Assembly: GCF_048269565.1 (NCBI RefSeq)
Contig: NZ_JBLXIK010000002.1
Coordinates: 558,001 to 622,000, forward strand
Source of the DNA: Maricaulis sp048269565
GTDB taxonomy: Bacteria > Pseudomonadota > Alphaproteobacteria > Caulobacterales > Maricaulaceae
Direction of reading: 5' to 3'
Length of the DNA: 64,000 nucleotides
Shown here: in pieces, positions 34,350-44,920 of the stretch
Numbering within the stretch: the first letter of the stretch is position 1
How the letters are laid out: every line of letters begins with the position of its first letter
Program-made: the position numbers and the translations under genes
Notes under the pieces: generated by a model
The model's database searches: none
Told to the model about the DNA's origin: nothing
The model's input: the letters and a program-made list of their open reading frames with translations, nothing else

Positions 34350-35295
34350 GCTGTACCTCCATGCCATTGCCATGGGCCGGGTGCAGCCAGCCATGACGAT
34401 CAGGCGTTTCCCCGCTGAACAGGCCGAAGAAGCGTTTCTGCATCAGCTCGGCAACCGGACCGCGGCCTTCGCAGCGCACGACATGGCCGTCGACGGAACG
34501 CACCGGGGTGATCTCCGCAGCGGTGCCGGTGAAGAAGATCTCGTCGGCGACATAGAGGCTTTCGCGCGACAGGGTCTGTTCGCGCACATCATAGCCTTCG
34601 GCCTCGGCCAGCTTGATCACCGCATCGCGGGTCAGGCCGGACAGGATCGAGGCCGAGGTCGGCGGTGTGCGGATGACGCCGTCGGAAACGACGAAGATAT
34701 TCTCGCCGGCGCCTTCGGAGACCAGTCCATTGACGTCGAGGCCAATGCCTTCATCGAAGCCGCGTGAATGCGCTTCATGGCTGATCAGCACCGAGGAGAG
34801 ATAATTGCCGCCGGCCTTGGCGCCGGTCGGAATCGTGTTCGGCGCCGGTCGGTTCCAGCTCGAGATGCAGCAATTGACGCCCTGGCTCAGCGCGTCCTCG
34901 CCGAGATAGGCGCCCCAGGGGAAGGCGGCGATGCAGACTTCGATCCTGGTGTCCTTGCCGGGCAGCACGCCGATGCCGCCATAGCCGAAGAAGGCGATCG
35001 GGCGGATATAGGCGTCCTTGAGCCGGTTGGAGCGGATGACCTGTTTGCAGGCCTCCTCGAGCTCGGCCTCGGTATAGGGCAGCGGCATGTGATAGACGCG
35101 CGCCGAATCGAACAGGCGGCGGACATGTTCCTTGAGCCGGAAGATCTGCGGGCCATTGGGCGTGTCATAGCAGCGAATGCCTTCGAACACCGAGGTGCCG
35201 TAATGCAGGGCGTGGCTGAGAACATGCGTCTGGGCGTCCTGCCAGTCGATCAGTTCGCCATTGCGCCAGATGAAGTCGGTTTCCTGAATTGCCAT
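34339..35295 (-). CDS. ilvE: Branched-chain amino acid aminotransferase
   Basis: 318 residues, class IV aminotransferase. GTSVFEGIRCYDTPNGPQIF is the N-terminal signature, IPTGAKAGGNYLSSVL contains the PLP-binding Lys, and GIGLDVNGLVSEGAGENIF the cofactor-phosphate region. Final step for Leu, Ile and Val. Sits between leuA and leuC in the operon, 14 bases after the leuA stop. Confidence 0.96.
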   Translation of the reverse strand: MAIQETDFIWRNGELIDWQDAQTHVLSHALHYGTSVFEGIRCYDTPNGPQIFRLKEHVRRLFDSARVYHMPLPYTEAELEEACKQVIRSNRLKDAYIRPIAFFGYGGIGVLPGKDTRIEVCIAAFPWGAYLGEDALSQGVNCCISSWNRPAPNTIPTGAKAGGNYLSSVLISHEAHSRGFDEGIGLDVNGLVSEGAGENIFVVSDGVIRTPPTSASILSGLTRDAVIKLAEAEGYDVREQTLSRESLYVADEIFFTGTAAEITPVRSVDGHVVRCEGRGPVAELMQKRFFGLFSGETPDRHGWLHPAHGNGMEVQHVA

Positions 35296-35309
35296 TGTCG
35301 TGTTCCTGA

Positions 35310-36877
<1,568 letters not shown>

Positions 36878-36896
<19 letters not shown>

Positions 36897-37195
36897 CCGT
36901 CCCTCCATTCGCCGGTGGTTGCCGGTGCAATCGCGGCGGTATCGGGCATCGCCGCGGCCGTGCCGGGACGAGTGACCGCGTGGACGTCGAACAGGCGCTC
37001 GATCTGACGGGCCAGGATATCGATCTGGCGGCCGCCATTGCGGGCGGTCAGGTCGAGCGTGACGCGGGCGCTGCCATTGCTGGGCGCCGACATCGCCATG
37101 CTGGCAATGGTGAAGCCGCGGCGCTCGATCAGACCGACGAGCCGCACAAGTGCACCTTCAGTCTCGAATATTTCGACGTGCAGGGTGTTGCTCAT
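36878..37195 (-). CDS. ilvM: Short acetolactate synthase regulatory subunit (IlvM-type ACT protein)
   Basis: 105 residues from ATG 37195; GGAG is 8 bases upstream. Only one ACT domain is present (LHVEIFETEGALVRLVGLIE, then GFTIASMAMSAP), then a short tail. The usual IlvN/IlvH regulatory subunit is about 160-185 residues with a second domain, so this resembles the small IlvM of the enterobacterial ilvGMEDA operon. It starts 2 bases after the ilvB stop and should stabilise or regulate that large subunit. The symbol ilvM is chosen on size; ilvN is the alternative. Confidence 0.82.
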
Positions 37196-37197
37196 GG

Positions 37198-38904
37198 TCA
37201 ATTCTCCATCATGTCAGCATTGGATGCGCCGGGCGGCACGAGCGGCCAGACGTTTTCGCGCGGATCGATCAGCACATGCGCCAGGATCGGTCCGCGTGAC
37301 CGCAACAGGCGGTCAATGGCACCGGGAACCTCGTCGCGCGCATGCACGGTGAAGGACTCGATGCCGAAGGCTCGGGCGACTTCGGCGAAATCGGGATTGT
37401 CGTAGAGGTCGATCTCGGAGAAGTTCTGCTCGAAGAAATATTCCTGCCACTGGCGCACCAGGCCCAGCGTGCCATTGTCGAGCAGCAGGATTTTGATCGG
37501 CACGCCATAGCGGCGCGCCGTCGCCAGTTCCTGGATATTCATCATGATCGAGCCATCGCCGGTGATGGTGATCACCTTGGCGTCGGGCCGTTCCATCGCC
37601 GCACCGATACCGGCCGGCAGGCCATAGCCCATCGCGCCCAGACCGGCGCTGGTCAGGTGCGAGGACGGGCGGGCGAAGCGGCAGTGCTGCGCCACCCACA
37701 TCTGGTGCTGGCCGACATCGCAGGCGGCGATGAAATCATCGCCGGCAGCCTCGGACAATTGCTTCAGCAGCGCCGGGGCAAAAATGCCCGAACCGGGTGC
37801 GTTGTAGTCGAAAGCGAAGGCTTTCAGCCGTTCGGCACAGGTCTGGCGCCAGTCTTCGATATCCAGATAACCGGGATCGAAGCGGGTCAGCGCATCGGCG
37901 ATGTCGCAACTGATCGCGACGTCGGCCCAGCGCAGCTTGCCGAGTTCCGCCGGATCGCCATCGATGTGAATGATGCGGGCGTCCGGCGCGAATGTGTCGG
38001 GCTTGCCGGTCGCACGATCATCGAATCGCGCCCCGACGCACAGCAGCAGATCGCTTTCCTGGACCGCCAGATTGGCCGTTCGGGTGCCGTGCATGCCCAG
38101 CATGCCGAGGAAGTTCAGGGCGTCGGGATGCGGCGTGCCCAGGCCTTTCAGGGTCGCAACAGCGGGAATGCCGGTGCGGGCCATGAAGTCGCGCAGATGC
38201 TCGACCGCATTCCCCAGCCCGACGCCGCCGCCGATATACAGCACGGGGCGTTTGGCCCTGGATAGCAGGGCCGTTGCTGCCTCTAAAAGGGGGGGAGAGG
38301 CGAGCAACGGCGCTGCCGCAGGACGAGGCGCGCCTGGGGGGGGCGGTGATGCCTCGGCCTGTAACACGTCCTTGGGCAGATCGATCAGAACCGGGCCGGG
38401 ACGGCCCTCTTCCGCGATCCGGAAGGCTTCGGCAATCATCTCCGGGATCCGGTCGGGGTCCCGAATGATGATCGAATGCTTCACGACCGGCATGGTCATA
38501 CCGAAAACATCGACTTCCTGAAAGGCATCTGTACCCATCAGACCGGACGGGACCTGTCCCGTCAGGATGATCATCGGCACGGAGTCCATGTAGGCATTGG
38601 CGATTCCGGTCAGCAGATTGGTGGCACCCGGTCCCGAGGTGGCCAGGCAGACACCGGCCTTGCCGGTGACGCGCGCCTGGGCGTCGGCGGCAAAGGCGGC
38701 CGCCTGTTCATGACGCACCAGGACGTGTTGCAGGCTTGACCCGGTCAGGGCGTCATAAACCGGCATGATCGCACCGCCCGGATAGCCGAATATCCGGGTG
38801 ACGCCGAGATCTTCCAGTGTGCGCACCACCATGTGCGCGCCCGTATTGCGGGCGCGTGTTTCGGGCGGGGCTTGGGTCTCGGGCTGGGTCGACAACAGGG
38901 TCAT
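37198..38904 (-). CDS. ilvB: Acetolactate synthase large subunit (IlvB/IlvG type)
   Basis: 568 residues from ATG 38904 (MTLLSTQPETQAPPE). A thiamine-diphosphate enzyme: IFGYPGGAIMPVYDAL and the catalytic RHEQAAAFAADA (Glu) are near the N-terminus, a Pro-rich linker (PPPPGAPRPAAAP) lies mid-protein, and ITITGDGSIMMNIQEL with LLLDNGTLGLVRQWQ forms the ThDP/Mg site. Makes acetolactate or acetohydroxybutyrate, the entry reaction for Val, Leu and Ile. The partner ACT subunit follows at once, so the pair resembles IlvGM. The frame extends to 39066 but that overlaps ilvC. Confidence 0.95.
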   Translation of the reverse strand: MTLLSTQPETQAPPETRARNTGAHMVVRTLEDLGVTRIFGYPGGAIMPVYDALTGSSLQHVLVRHEQAAAFAADAQARVTGKAGVCLATSGPGATNLLTGIANAYMDSVPMIILTGQVPSGLMGTDAFQEVDVFGMTMPVVKHSIIIRDPDRIPEMIAEAFRIAEEGRPGPVLIDLPKDVLQAEASPPPPGAPRPAAAPLLASPPLLEAATALLSRAKRPVLYIGGGVGLGNAVEHLRDFMARTGIPAVATLKGLGTPHPDALNFLGMLGMHGTRTANLAVQESDLLLCVGARFDDRATGKPDTFAPDARIIHIDGDPAELGKLRWADVAISCDIADALTRFDPGYLDIEDWRQTCAERLKAFAFDYNAPGSGIFAPALLKQLSEAAGDDFIAACDVGQHQMWVAQHCRFARPSSHLTSAGLGAMGYGLPAGIGAAMERPDAKVITITGDGSIMMNIQELATARRYGVPIKILLLDNGTLGLVRQWQEYFFEQNFSEIDLYDNPDFAEVARAFGIESFTVHARDEVPGAIDRLLRSRGPILAHVLIDPRENVWPLVPPGASNADMMEN

Positions 38905-38926
38905 GATCAGGTCCAAGTCAGCGCGT

Positions 38927-39952
38927 TCAGGTGTTGGAACCGGCTTGCAGCCACGGCATTTCAGCCCGCAGCGCAGCACCGGTCTTTTCGATCGGGTGTT
39001 CGAGATCCTGGCGCAGCAGGGCACTGTATTGCGGCTTGCCGGCCTTGTTCTCGAGGATCCAGTCACGGGCGAATGTGCCGTCCTGGATATCGGTCAGGAC
39101 TTCTTTCATCCGCGCCTTGGTCTCCGAATTGATGACGCGCGGACCCGAGCGCAGATCGCCATAGATCGCGGTCTCGGAGATGAATTCATGCATTTTGGCG
39201 AGCCCGCCCTCATAGAGCAGGTCAACGATCAGCTTGAGCTCATGCATGCATTCGAAATAGGCGACCTCCGGCTGGTAGCCCGCCTCGGTCAGGGTCTCGT
39301 AGCCGGCCAGGACCAGCTCGGTCGCGCCGCCACACAGAACGGCCTGTTCACCGAACAGATCGGTCTCGGTTTCTTCGGCGAAAGTGGTCTCGATGACGCC
39401 GGCTGTGGAGCCGCCAATGCAGGCCGTATAGCTCAGCGCCCGGTCGCGCGCGGTGCCGGTGGCGTCCTGGTGGACGGCAAACAGGCAGGGCACGCCGCGG
39501 CCACGCTCGAATTCACGCCGCACCAGATCGCCCGGACCTTTCGGGGCAACGAGGATGATGTCGACATCATCGGGCGCGACGATGCGGCCGTAATGGACGG
39601 TGAAGCCATGGGCGAACAGCACCGCATCACCCGGGTTCAGATTGGGGGCAATCTGGTCGCGGAAAATATCCTCGTGCGACATGTCCGGGGTCAGGATGGC
39701 GATCAGCGAGGCTTCGCGCGCCGCATCCGGGATTGGCGCCGTGCGCAGGCCATCAGCCTTGGCGCGCTGGTCGCCCTTGCCGCCGGGACGGACGCCGACG
39801 ATCACGTCGCAACCGCTTTCCTTCATGTTCAGCGCATGGGCCCGGCCCTGGCTGCCATAGCCGATGACGGCGACAGGCTTGGCCTTGAAGGCGGCGGTGT
39901 CGATCTCGAAGGCCATGCGGCGGGGCGTGGCAGGGGTTTGTGGCGTGGTCAT
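38927..39952 (-). CDS. ilvC: Ketol-acid reductoisomerase (class I)
   Basis: 341 residues, class I length. VAVIGYGSQGRAHALNMKES is the NADPH fold, LVAPKGPGDLVRREFERGRG a substrate loop, and FGEQAVLCGGATELV and the Glu-rich helix ECMHELKLIVDLLYEGG hold the Mg2+ ligands. Second step of the Val/Ile pathway. ATG at 39952 overlaps the ilvD stop by ATGA; the frame to 40132 lies inside ilvD. ilvB starts 22 bases downstream. Confidence 0.96.
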   Translation of the reverse strand: MTTPQTPATPRRMAFEIDTAAFKAKPVAVIGYGSQGRAHALNMKESGCDVIVGVRPGGKGDQRAKADGLRTAPIPDAAREASLIAILTPDMSHEDIFRDQIAPNLNPGDAVLFAHGFTVHYGRIVAPDDVDIILVAPKGPGDLVRREFERGRGVPCLFAVHQDATGTARDRALSYTACIGGSTAGVIETTFAEETETDLFGEQAVLCGGATELVLAGYETLTEAGYQPEVAYFECMHELKLIVDLLYEGGLAKMHEFISETAIYGDLRSGPRVINSETKARMKEVLTDIQDGTFARDWILENKAGKPQYSALLRQDLEHPIEKTGAALRAEMPWLQAGSNT

Positions 39953-41667
39953 GCGGAAGTCTCCTGGGTGGTCTCGGATGATTGTGAGCTCGGGGTGGTG
40001 TTGAGTTCGATTGTCACGGCGCCTTGCGAGGCCGGTGCAACGAGGCGGGAATATTTGGTGAAGACGCCGCCCATCGGATTGGGCAGAGGCGGGGTCCAGC
40101 CCTTGCGGCGGGCATTGAGGTCGGCATCGCAATCGATCCGGCGCGCGGCGACATCAATGCGGATGGTGTCGCCTTCATGGATCAGGCCGATGGCACCGCC
40201 CGCGACGCTTTCCGGGCAGACATGGCCGATCACGAAGCCCTTGGAGGCACCGGAGAAACGGCCGTCGGTGATCAGGGCGACATGCTCGCTCAGACCCTGG
40301 CCGACCAGGGCGCCGGTGATGCCGAGCATTTCGCGCATGCCGGGACCGCCGCGCGGCCCCTCATTGCGGATGATGATGACATCGCCGCGCCGGATGCGGT
40401 TGTCCTCGACGGCGGCGAAGGCGTCTTCCTCGCGCTCGAACACGCGGGCCGGGCCCTCGAAATGGGTGTGGGAATGGCCGGACAGTTTCAGCACGGCGCC
40501 ATCGGTGGCCAGATCGCCATAGAGGATGCGGAAACCGCCATCGGGTTTGACCGGATCGGCGACGGTGCGCACGACGCGCTGGCCGGGCGATTCAACGGCG
40601 CTGGCGAATTCCTCGAACAGGGACTTGCCGGTCACGGTCGGGGTATCGGCCAGACAGCCCGCCTGCATCAGGCGTTGGCCGAACAGGCGTGTGCCGCCGG
40701 CCAGGAAGAGGTGGTGGGCGAAGAAGCGTCCGCCCGGCTTGAGATCGGTGATCACCGGTGCGGTGGCGGAGACCTCGTCGAAGATATCGATCGAAAAGGG
40801 CACGCCGGCTTCCGCCGCGATGGCCGCCAGGTGCAGGACGGCATTGGTCGAGCCGCCACTGGCCGAGGCGGCGATGGCACCATTGCGCAGCGAGGCCTCT
40901 GTGATGAAGCTGCGCGGGCGGGTTCCCGACTTGACCAGATCGACCACCAGCCGGCCGCAGCGCGCCGCTGCCTCCGCCTTGTCGGGATGCGGTGCCGGGA
41001 TGTCATTGGCGCCCATCGGCGACAGGCCCATCATCGACAGGATCATCGCCATTGTGTTGGCGGTGAACTGGCCGCCACAGGCGCCGGCACCGGGGCAGGC
41101 GGCCTTCTCGACCTCGGCCAGGCCGGCATCATCCAGCGTGCCGCATGCATGGGCGCCGACGGCCTCGAACACATCCTGGATCGACAAATCCTTGTCGCCC
41201 TGGCGGCCCGGCATGATGGTGCCGCCATAGAGGACACAGCCGGGGATATCCATCCGCGCCAGCGCCATGGCGGCGGCCGGGATGGTCTTGTCGCAACCGA
41301 CCAGCACGATCAGCCCGTCCAGCGAATGGCCCCGCACGGCCAGCTCGATCGAATCGGCGATGACCTCACGCGAAATCAGCGAGGCGCGCATGCCCTGCGT
41401 GCCCATCGAGATGCCATCGGAGACGACGATGGTGTTGAAGTCGACCGGCACACCGCCCGCCTCACGGATCGCGTCGCGGACCGGAGCGGCCAGATCGGCC
41501 AGGTGCATGTTGCACGGCGTCACCGTGGTCCAGGTATTGACCACCGCGATCATCGGTTTGTCGAAGTCCGCATCCGACATGCCCGTCGCGCGCAGCATGG
41601 CGCGTGCCGGCGCGCGTGCGGCGCCGAGCGTGATGGTATCGGAAGTCTTCGGTTTTTCAGTCGACAT
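39949..41667 (-). CDS. ilvD: Dihydroxy-acid dehydratase
   Basis: 572 residues from ATG 41667 (MSTEKPKTSD); an upstream in-frame start at 41691 would lie inside the attenuator terminator. Iron-sulfur ligands are in TTVTPCNMHL, VGCDKTIPAAAMAL and CPGAGACGGQFTANTMA, and FSGASKGFVIGHVCPESVAGG is the C-terminal signature. Dehydrates dihydroxy acids to the keto acids of Val and Ile. First structural gene of the nine-gene operon, directly behind the attenuator. Confidence 0.96.
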   Translation of the reverse strand: MSTEKPKTSDTITLGAARAPARAMLRATGMSDADFDKPMIAVVNTWTTVTPCNMHLADLAAPVRDAIREAGGVPVDFNTIVVSDGISMGTQGMRASLISREVIADSIELAVRGHSLDGLIVLVGCDKTIPAAAMALARMDIPGCVLYGGTIMPGRQGDKDLSIQDVFEAVGAHACGTLDDAGLAEVEKAACPGAGACGGQFTANTMAMILSMMGLSPMGANDIPAPHPDKAEAAARCGRLVVDLVKSGTRPRSFITEASLRNGAIAASASGGSTNAVLHLAAIAAEAGVPFSIDIFDEVSATAPVITDLKPGGRFFAHHLFLAGGTRLFGQRLMQAGCLADTPTVTGKSLFEEFASAVESPGQRVVRTVADPVKPDGGFRILYGDLATDGAVLKLSGHSHTHFEGPARVFEREEDAFAAVEDNRIRRGDVIIIRNEGPRGGPGMREMLGITGALVGQGLSEHVALITDGRFSGASKGFVIGHVCPESVAGGAIGLIHEGDTIRIDVAARRIDCDADLNARRKGWTPPLPNPMGGVFTKYSRLVAPASQGAVTIELNTTPSSQSSETTQETSA

Positions 41668-41683
41668 CAGAATTTCCCGTGTC

Positions 41684-41737
41684 GCAGACACGAAAAACCC
41701 CGCTCCAGGTTCCGGAAGCGGGGTTTTTCGTGTCTGC
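41684..41737 (-). terminator. Attenuator terminator of the ilv-leu operon
   Basis: A perfect 21-bp inverted repeat (41684-41704 and 41717-41737) around a 12-base loop. On the transcribed strand its core is CCCCGCT, loop, AGCGGGG followed by TTTTT, a textbook intrinsic terminator between the leader peptide (stop at 41751) and ilvD (start 41667). It lies inside the transcription unit, so it must be read through when the operon is on. Confidence 0.93.
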
Positions 41738-41777
41738 CAAGTTGCGTTCGCTAGATGGCAGGCGCGGAGACCGCTCC
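41714..41777 (-). promoter_or_regulatory. Candidate antiterminator pairing of the ilv-leu attenuator
   Basis: GGAGCGG at 41777-41771 (leader codons 38-40) can pair with CCGCTTCC at 41721-41714, the end of the terminator's first arm, with one bulged base. A ribosome stalled on the Leu/Val/Ile run at codons 26-33 would leave the first segment free, so the terminator would not form. A ribosome that reaches the stop codon would cover it. Pairing seen by eye; no folding energy calculated. Confidence 0.6.
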
Positions 41778-41888
41778 CGTTATGGAGGTGAGAATAAGTA
41801 CAAGAAGGAGGAGGCCGCTGGACAGCACCCGCACGTCCGGCAGGACGGCGGCCGAGATAATCGGCTCTTGGGTGACGCGGTTACGCAT
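41751..41888 (-). CDS. Leader peptide of the ilv-leu operon attenuator
   Basis: A 45-residue reading frame, ATG at 41888 and TAG at 41753-41751, just upstream of the attenuator terminator. Nineteen residues are branched-chain: eight Leu, six Val and five Ile. Codons 26-33 encode LLLLVLIL without interruption, using CTC, CTC, CTT, CTT, GTA, CTT, ATT, CTC. Its only likely job is to sense charged tRNA-Leu, -Val and -Ile by ribosome stalling. No strong Shine-Dalgarno is visible (a GTGAGAAAG lies upstream), and an in-frame stop precedes the ATG closely. Too short and unconserved for ordinary gene finders. Confidence 0.9.
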   Translation of the reverse strand: MRNRVTQEPIISAAVLPDVRVLSSGLLLLVLILTSITGAVSAPAI

Positions 41889-42592
41889 GACGCGGTGGCT
41901 TTCTCACTTGTGTTGCAGTGCAAGGTGACGTGGCCTTGCGGCGATGGCAAGCAAAAATGTGCACTAAATGTGCGTTCCGGCTCTGGCCGGCGTTAAATGT
42001 CGCAATAATTTGCCCGGAACGACACACCTATAGTGGCTTGATTGTGGCCTGAGCCTGGCCCGGGCTGCTGCAAAAGCAGGCATGCCTGCCCGATTCCGGG
42101 CGCTGGTGCGCCAGTCTCAGCGAATGCGGTGAATCGGGTTGACCTTCTTTTGAGCAGCTGCAGCAATTTCCGGGCGGCATTCCTGTTGTCGCGACTCTGT
42201 GGATTGACTCGCTGGCGGCGGCCGACGCCAGCGCTTTCTTTCGCAGCAGAAAATTGCGTCACAGGAGTCTATCTGAGCAACAAGTGGGAAAAATTTCGAT
42301 ATTTCGTGAATACGGATAAATTTGTTGCGTCGCAGCATTTCCCGATCTAGCCTTCAAATATCAAGAGGCGCACCAACGCGTCCGACCACAGATCGCACAT
42401 ATGGGATCCGTCATCGCCGAGCGGCGATGCGGATCATGGGTAGCTGCCCGGCACATGCCGGGCCCGGGCCGGCAAGGGCCCAGGACCACCCGGGATCCAA
42501 GAGAAATTTTCGTTCTGCCATGGGGCAGGCCGGTCACCGGCGTGAATCCGTCACGCCTGATCGGGAATTTCACACCTGAAAAGGGGATCGCC
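41889..42592. other. About 700 bases without a protein gene between the ilv leader and amtB
   Basis: Contains the promoter of the ilv-leu operon near its left end and the promoter and leader of amtB at its right, neither of which I can place base by base. Towards 42280-42360 it is AT-rich. Several GC hairpins are present: GCCCGGCA-CA-TGCCGGGC near 42450-42470, and GGCGTGA-loop-TCACGCC at 42539-42557. I see no RpoN -24/-12 pair, no NtrC palindrome, no tRNA and no convincing small gene. Short frames here show no recognisable protein pattern. Confidence 0.6.
42539..42557 (+). promoter_or_regulatory. Hairpin in the amtB leader
   Basis: GGCGTGA, five-base loop, TCACGCC: a perfect 7-bp stem about 36 bases before the amtB start. 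No T-run follows. It may affect mRNA stability or translation; there is no family match. Confidence 0.35.
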
Positions 42593-43942
42593 ATGCGTGG
42601 CAAGAAACTGAAATATGGAGCGATGGCCGCCATCGGCTGCGCGGCGCTTGGCGCGAGCCTGGCCATCACGGGCCCGGCCGCAGCGGAGGTCAGTGAAGAG
42701 ACCGCCTTTGTCTTCAACACCCTGTTATTCCTGATTGGCGGCTTCCTTGTGATGCTGATGGCGGCCGGTTTCGCCATGCTTGAGGTCGGTTTTGTCCGCA
42801 CCAAGCACGCCGCCGCGATCTGCCTCAAGAATATCGCGCTCTACGCCATTGCCGGGGTGATGTTCTACCTCGCCGGCTACCAGGTCATGTATGGCGGCGA
42901 GACCGCCTATTTCGGCTTTCCGGCCATCTGGTCGCCGTCCGAACTGACCGGTGATGCGGAAATCGATCTCTCGACCGGTTATGCCTCGGCCTCCGACTGG
43001 TTCTTCCAGATGGTGTTCGTCGCCACCACCGCGTCGATCGTGTCCGGCGCCGTCGCCGAGCGCGTCAAGATCGGGCCCTTCTTCCTGTTCGTCGTCGTGC
43101 TGACGGCCGCGATCTACCCGATCCAGGGTTCCTGGGAATGGGGCGGTGGCTGGCTCGATGCCCAGTTCGGCTTCTCCGACTTTGCCGGTTCGACGCTGGT
43201 TCACTCCACCGGTGGCTGGGCCGCCCTGGCCGGCGCCATCCTGCTGGGTGCCCGTTCGGGCCGCTTCGGCCCCAATGCCAGCCCGATGCAGCCCTCGTCG
43301 CTGCCGCTGGCAACCCTGGGCACATTCCTGCTCTGGTTCGGCTGGTTCGGCTTTAACGGGGCTTCCCAGCTGGCGCTCGGTTCGGCGGCTGATGCGGTCG
43401 CCATCTCCCAGGTCTTCGCCAATACCAATATGGCAGCAGCCGGCGGTGTGGTGACGGCCTACGTCCTCTCCCTGATCCTCGGACGCGGCAAGGCCAATCT
43501 CGCCTACTGCCTCAATGGTGCCCTGGCCGGCCTGGTCTCGATCACAGCCGAGCCGCTCACCCCGACCATCATGGATGCGATCCTGATCGGTGCGGTCGGT
43601 GCCGTCATCGCCACCTTCGGTGCCAAACTGCTCGAACTGATCCGGATCGACGACGTCGTCGGTGCCATCCCGGTCCACCTGTTCGCCGGTATCTGGGGCA
43701 CGATGGCCGTGCCGCTGACCAATAGCGATGCCAGCTTCTACGGCCAGGCCGTCGGTGTCGGCGCCATCGGTGCCTTCGTCTTCACCGCCAGCTTCGTTGT
43801 CTGGCTGATCCTGAAGATCACTGTCGGCATCCGCCTCTCACCCGATGAAGAGATTGTCGGTGGCGACCTGTCCGAGCTCGGACACGCTGCAGGCAGCATC
43901 TTCAGCGCTCCGGAGGGAAAGGATTCGGTCCCGGCTCAATAA
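42593..43942 (+). CDS. amtB: Ammonium transporter
   Basis: 449 residues from ATG 42593 with AAGGGG 6 bases upstream. A signal-like N-terminus (YGAMAAIGCAALGASLA, cut near AAAE) and about eleven membrane segments. The twin-His pore is visible in STLVHSTGGWAALAGA and AIPVHLFAGIWGT, and DWFFQMVFVATTASIVSGA is the family signature. Conducts ammonium into the cytoplasm when nitrogen is scarce. There is no glnK (PII) gene next to it, although that pairing is common. A TorF-type porin gene follows on the same strand. Confidence 0.95.
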   Translation: MRGKKLKYGAMAAIGCAALGASLAITGPAAAEVSEETAFVFNTLLFLIGGFLVMLMAAGFAMLEVGFVRTKHAAAICLKNIALYAIAGVMFYLAGYQVMYGGETAYFGFPAIWSPSELTGDAEIDLSTGYASASDWFFQMVFVATTASIVSGAVAERVKIGPFFLFVVVLTAAIYPIQGSWEWGGGWLDAQFGFSDFAGSTLVHSTGGWAALAGAILLGARSGRFGPNASPMQPSSLPLATLGTFLLWFGWFGFNGASQLALGSAADAVAISQVFANTNMAAAGGVVTAYVLSLILGRGKANLAYCLNGALAGLVSITAEPLTPTIMDAILIGAVGAVIATFGAKLLELIRIDDVVGAIPVHLFAGIWGTMAVPLTNSDASFYGQAVGVGAIGAFVFTASFVVWLILKITVGIRLSPDEEIVGGDLSELGHAAGSIFSAPEGKDSVPAQ

Positions 43943-43960
43943 CGGGGTTGGCGAGCGTGT

Positions 43961-43981
43961 CCGGCACCTCTGCGGTGCCGG
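43961..43981 (+). terminator. Hairpin after amtB
   Basis: CCGGCACC-TCTGC-GGTGCCGG: a perfect 8-bp stem, 18 bases after the amtB stop. No T-run, so it may be a weak terminator or an mRNA-stabilising stem that lets amtB and the porin be expressed at different levels. Confidence 0.45.
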
Positions 43982-44178
43982 CCGCGGCTCGCGAGCCCGG
44001 GACCGCTCAGGCCGATCCACCCCCATGCCGACCCGTACCGGCGCGACGGTCCGGACCGACCGTTCGCCAAAGTCTGAAATCCTCGCCGGTGGCACTGCGC
44101 GCACCGGAGATACCCCGATCGCGACCGCCCCGGCGGCAGTCTCGAGACACCAGTAAAAACCTTTGAGGAGTACGCGTT

Positions 44179-44871
44179 ATGAAAACAGTGACACCAAAAC
44201 TCGCCAGCCTGGCCCTCGCCGCTCTGCTCGGCAGCACCGCCGCAGCCACCGCTTCGGCCCAGGATATCGAGGGCAATGTTGCCCTGACCAGCAACTACAT
44301 CTTCCGCGGTGTGACCCAGACCGACAACGGCCCGGCCATCTCCGGCGGGTTCGATTTCTCTGACGAGAGCGGCCTTTATGCCGGTGTCTGGGGCTCGAGC
44401 GTCGACTTCGGCGACGACACCACCATGGAACTCGACCTCTATGGCGGCTACGCCTTCACCGCCGGGACCTGGGATCTCGATTTTGGCGCCATCTATTACG
44501 GCTATCCTGACAGCCCGAGTGCTGGCGGCGATCAGAATTTCTGGGAATTCTACGGCGCTGTCGGGCATGCGCTCGGGCCGCTCGCCTGGGATGCCAAAGT
44601 GTCTTATTCGCCTGACTTCTACCTTGAGAGTGGCCCGGCCACCTATCTGGAAACCGGCCTGGCCTATGAATTCCCGGCCGGCGTGACGGTCGATGCCCGC
44701 ATCGGTTCCAGCACATTCGACGACCTTTCCGGTGCCGATTACGAGGACTATCAGCTCGGTCTCTCCGGCACGGTGTTCGAGAATATCGGCTGGGATGTGC
44801 GCTATCACAAACTGTCCGATGACGGCGATGACAGCTTCGTCTTCTCCATCTCGCAATCGTTCGGCGGCTAG
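44179..44871 (+). CDS. TorF-family putative porin (TIGR02001-like)
   Basis: 230 residues with a signal peptide (SLALAALLGSTAAATASA). The mature part begins GNVALTSNYIFRGVTQTDNG, a hallmark of the TIGR02001/Gcw_chp family, and continues as alternating amphipathic strands (GLYAGVWGSSVDFG, ELDLYGGYAFTAG) ending in FVFSISQSFGG, whose last aromatic residue fits outer-membrane barrels. Being just downstream of amtB, it may admit nitrogen compounds through the outer membrane; this is inference. Confidence 0.83.
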   Translation: MKTVTPKLASLALAALLGSTAAATASAQDIEGNVALTSNYIFRGVTQTDNGPAISGGFDFSDESGLYAGVWGSSVDFGDDTTMELDLYGGYAFTAGTWDLDFGAIYYGYPDSPSAGGDQNFWEFYGAVGHALGPLAWDAKVSYSPDFYLESGPATYLETGLAYEFPAGVTVDARIGSSTFDDLSGADYEDYQLGLSGTVFENIGWDVRYHKLSDDGDDSFVFSISQSFGG

Positions 44872-44880
44872 TTGAGCGAG

Positions 44881-44918
44881 CAGGCTGGCCCGGTGTTCTC
44901 CCCCACCGGGCCAGCCTG
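44881..44918 (+). terminator. Strong terminator after the porin gene
   Basis: CAGGCTGGCCCGGTG and its exact complement form a 15-bp stem with an 8-base loop, followed by TCTTATT. It sits between convergent genes and may serve both, although the T-rich side favours the plus strand. Confidence 0.8.
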
Positions 44919-44920
44919 TC

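Noticed and set aside
38798..41754. Long plus-strand frames (574 and 576 codons) opposite ilvC and ilvD
   Set aside because: Composition of complementary-strand shadows; the ilv proteins on the other strand are unmistakable.
41993..42262. An 89-codon minus-strand frame in the gene-free stretch
   Set aside because: No ribosome site, no recognisable pattern and biased composition.
42401..42592. N-terminal extension of amtB or a riboswitch in its leader
   Set aside because: The extension lacks protein character and the real start has a ribosome site. The hairpins do not match any riboswitch class I know.
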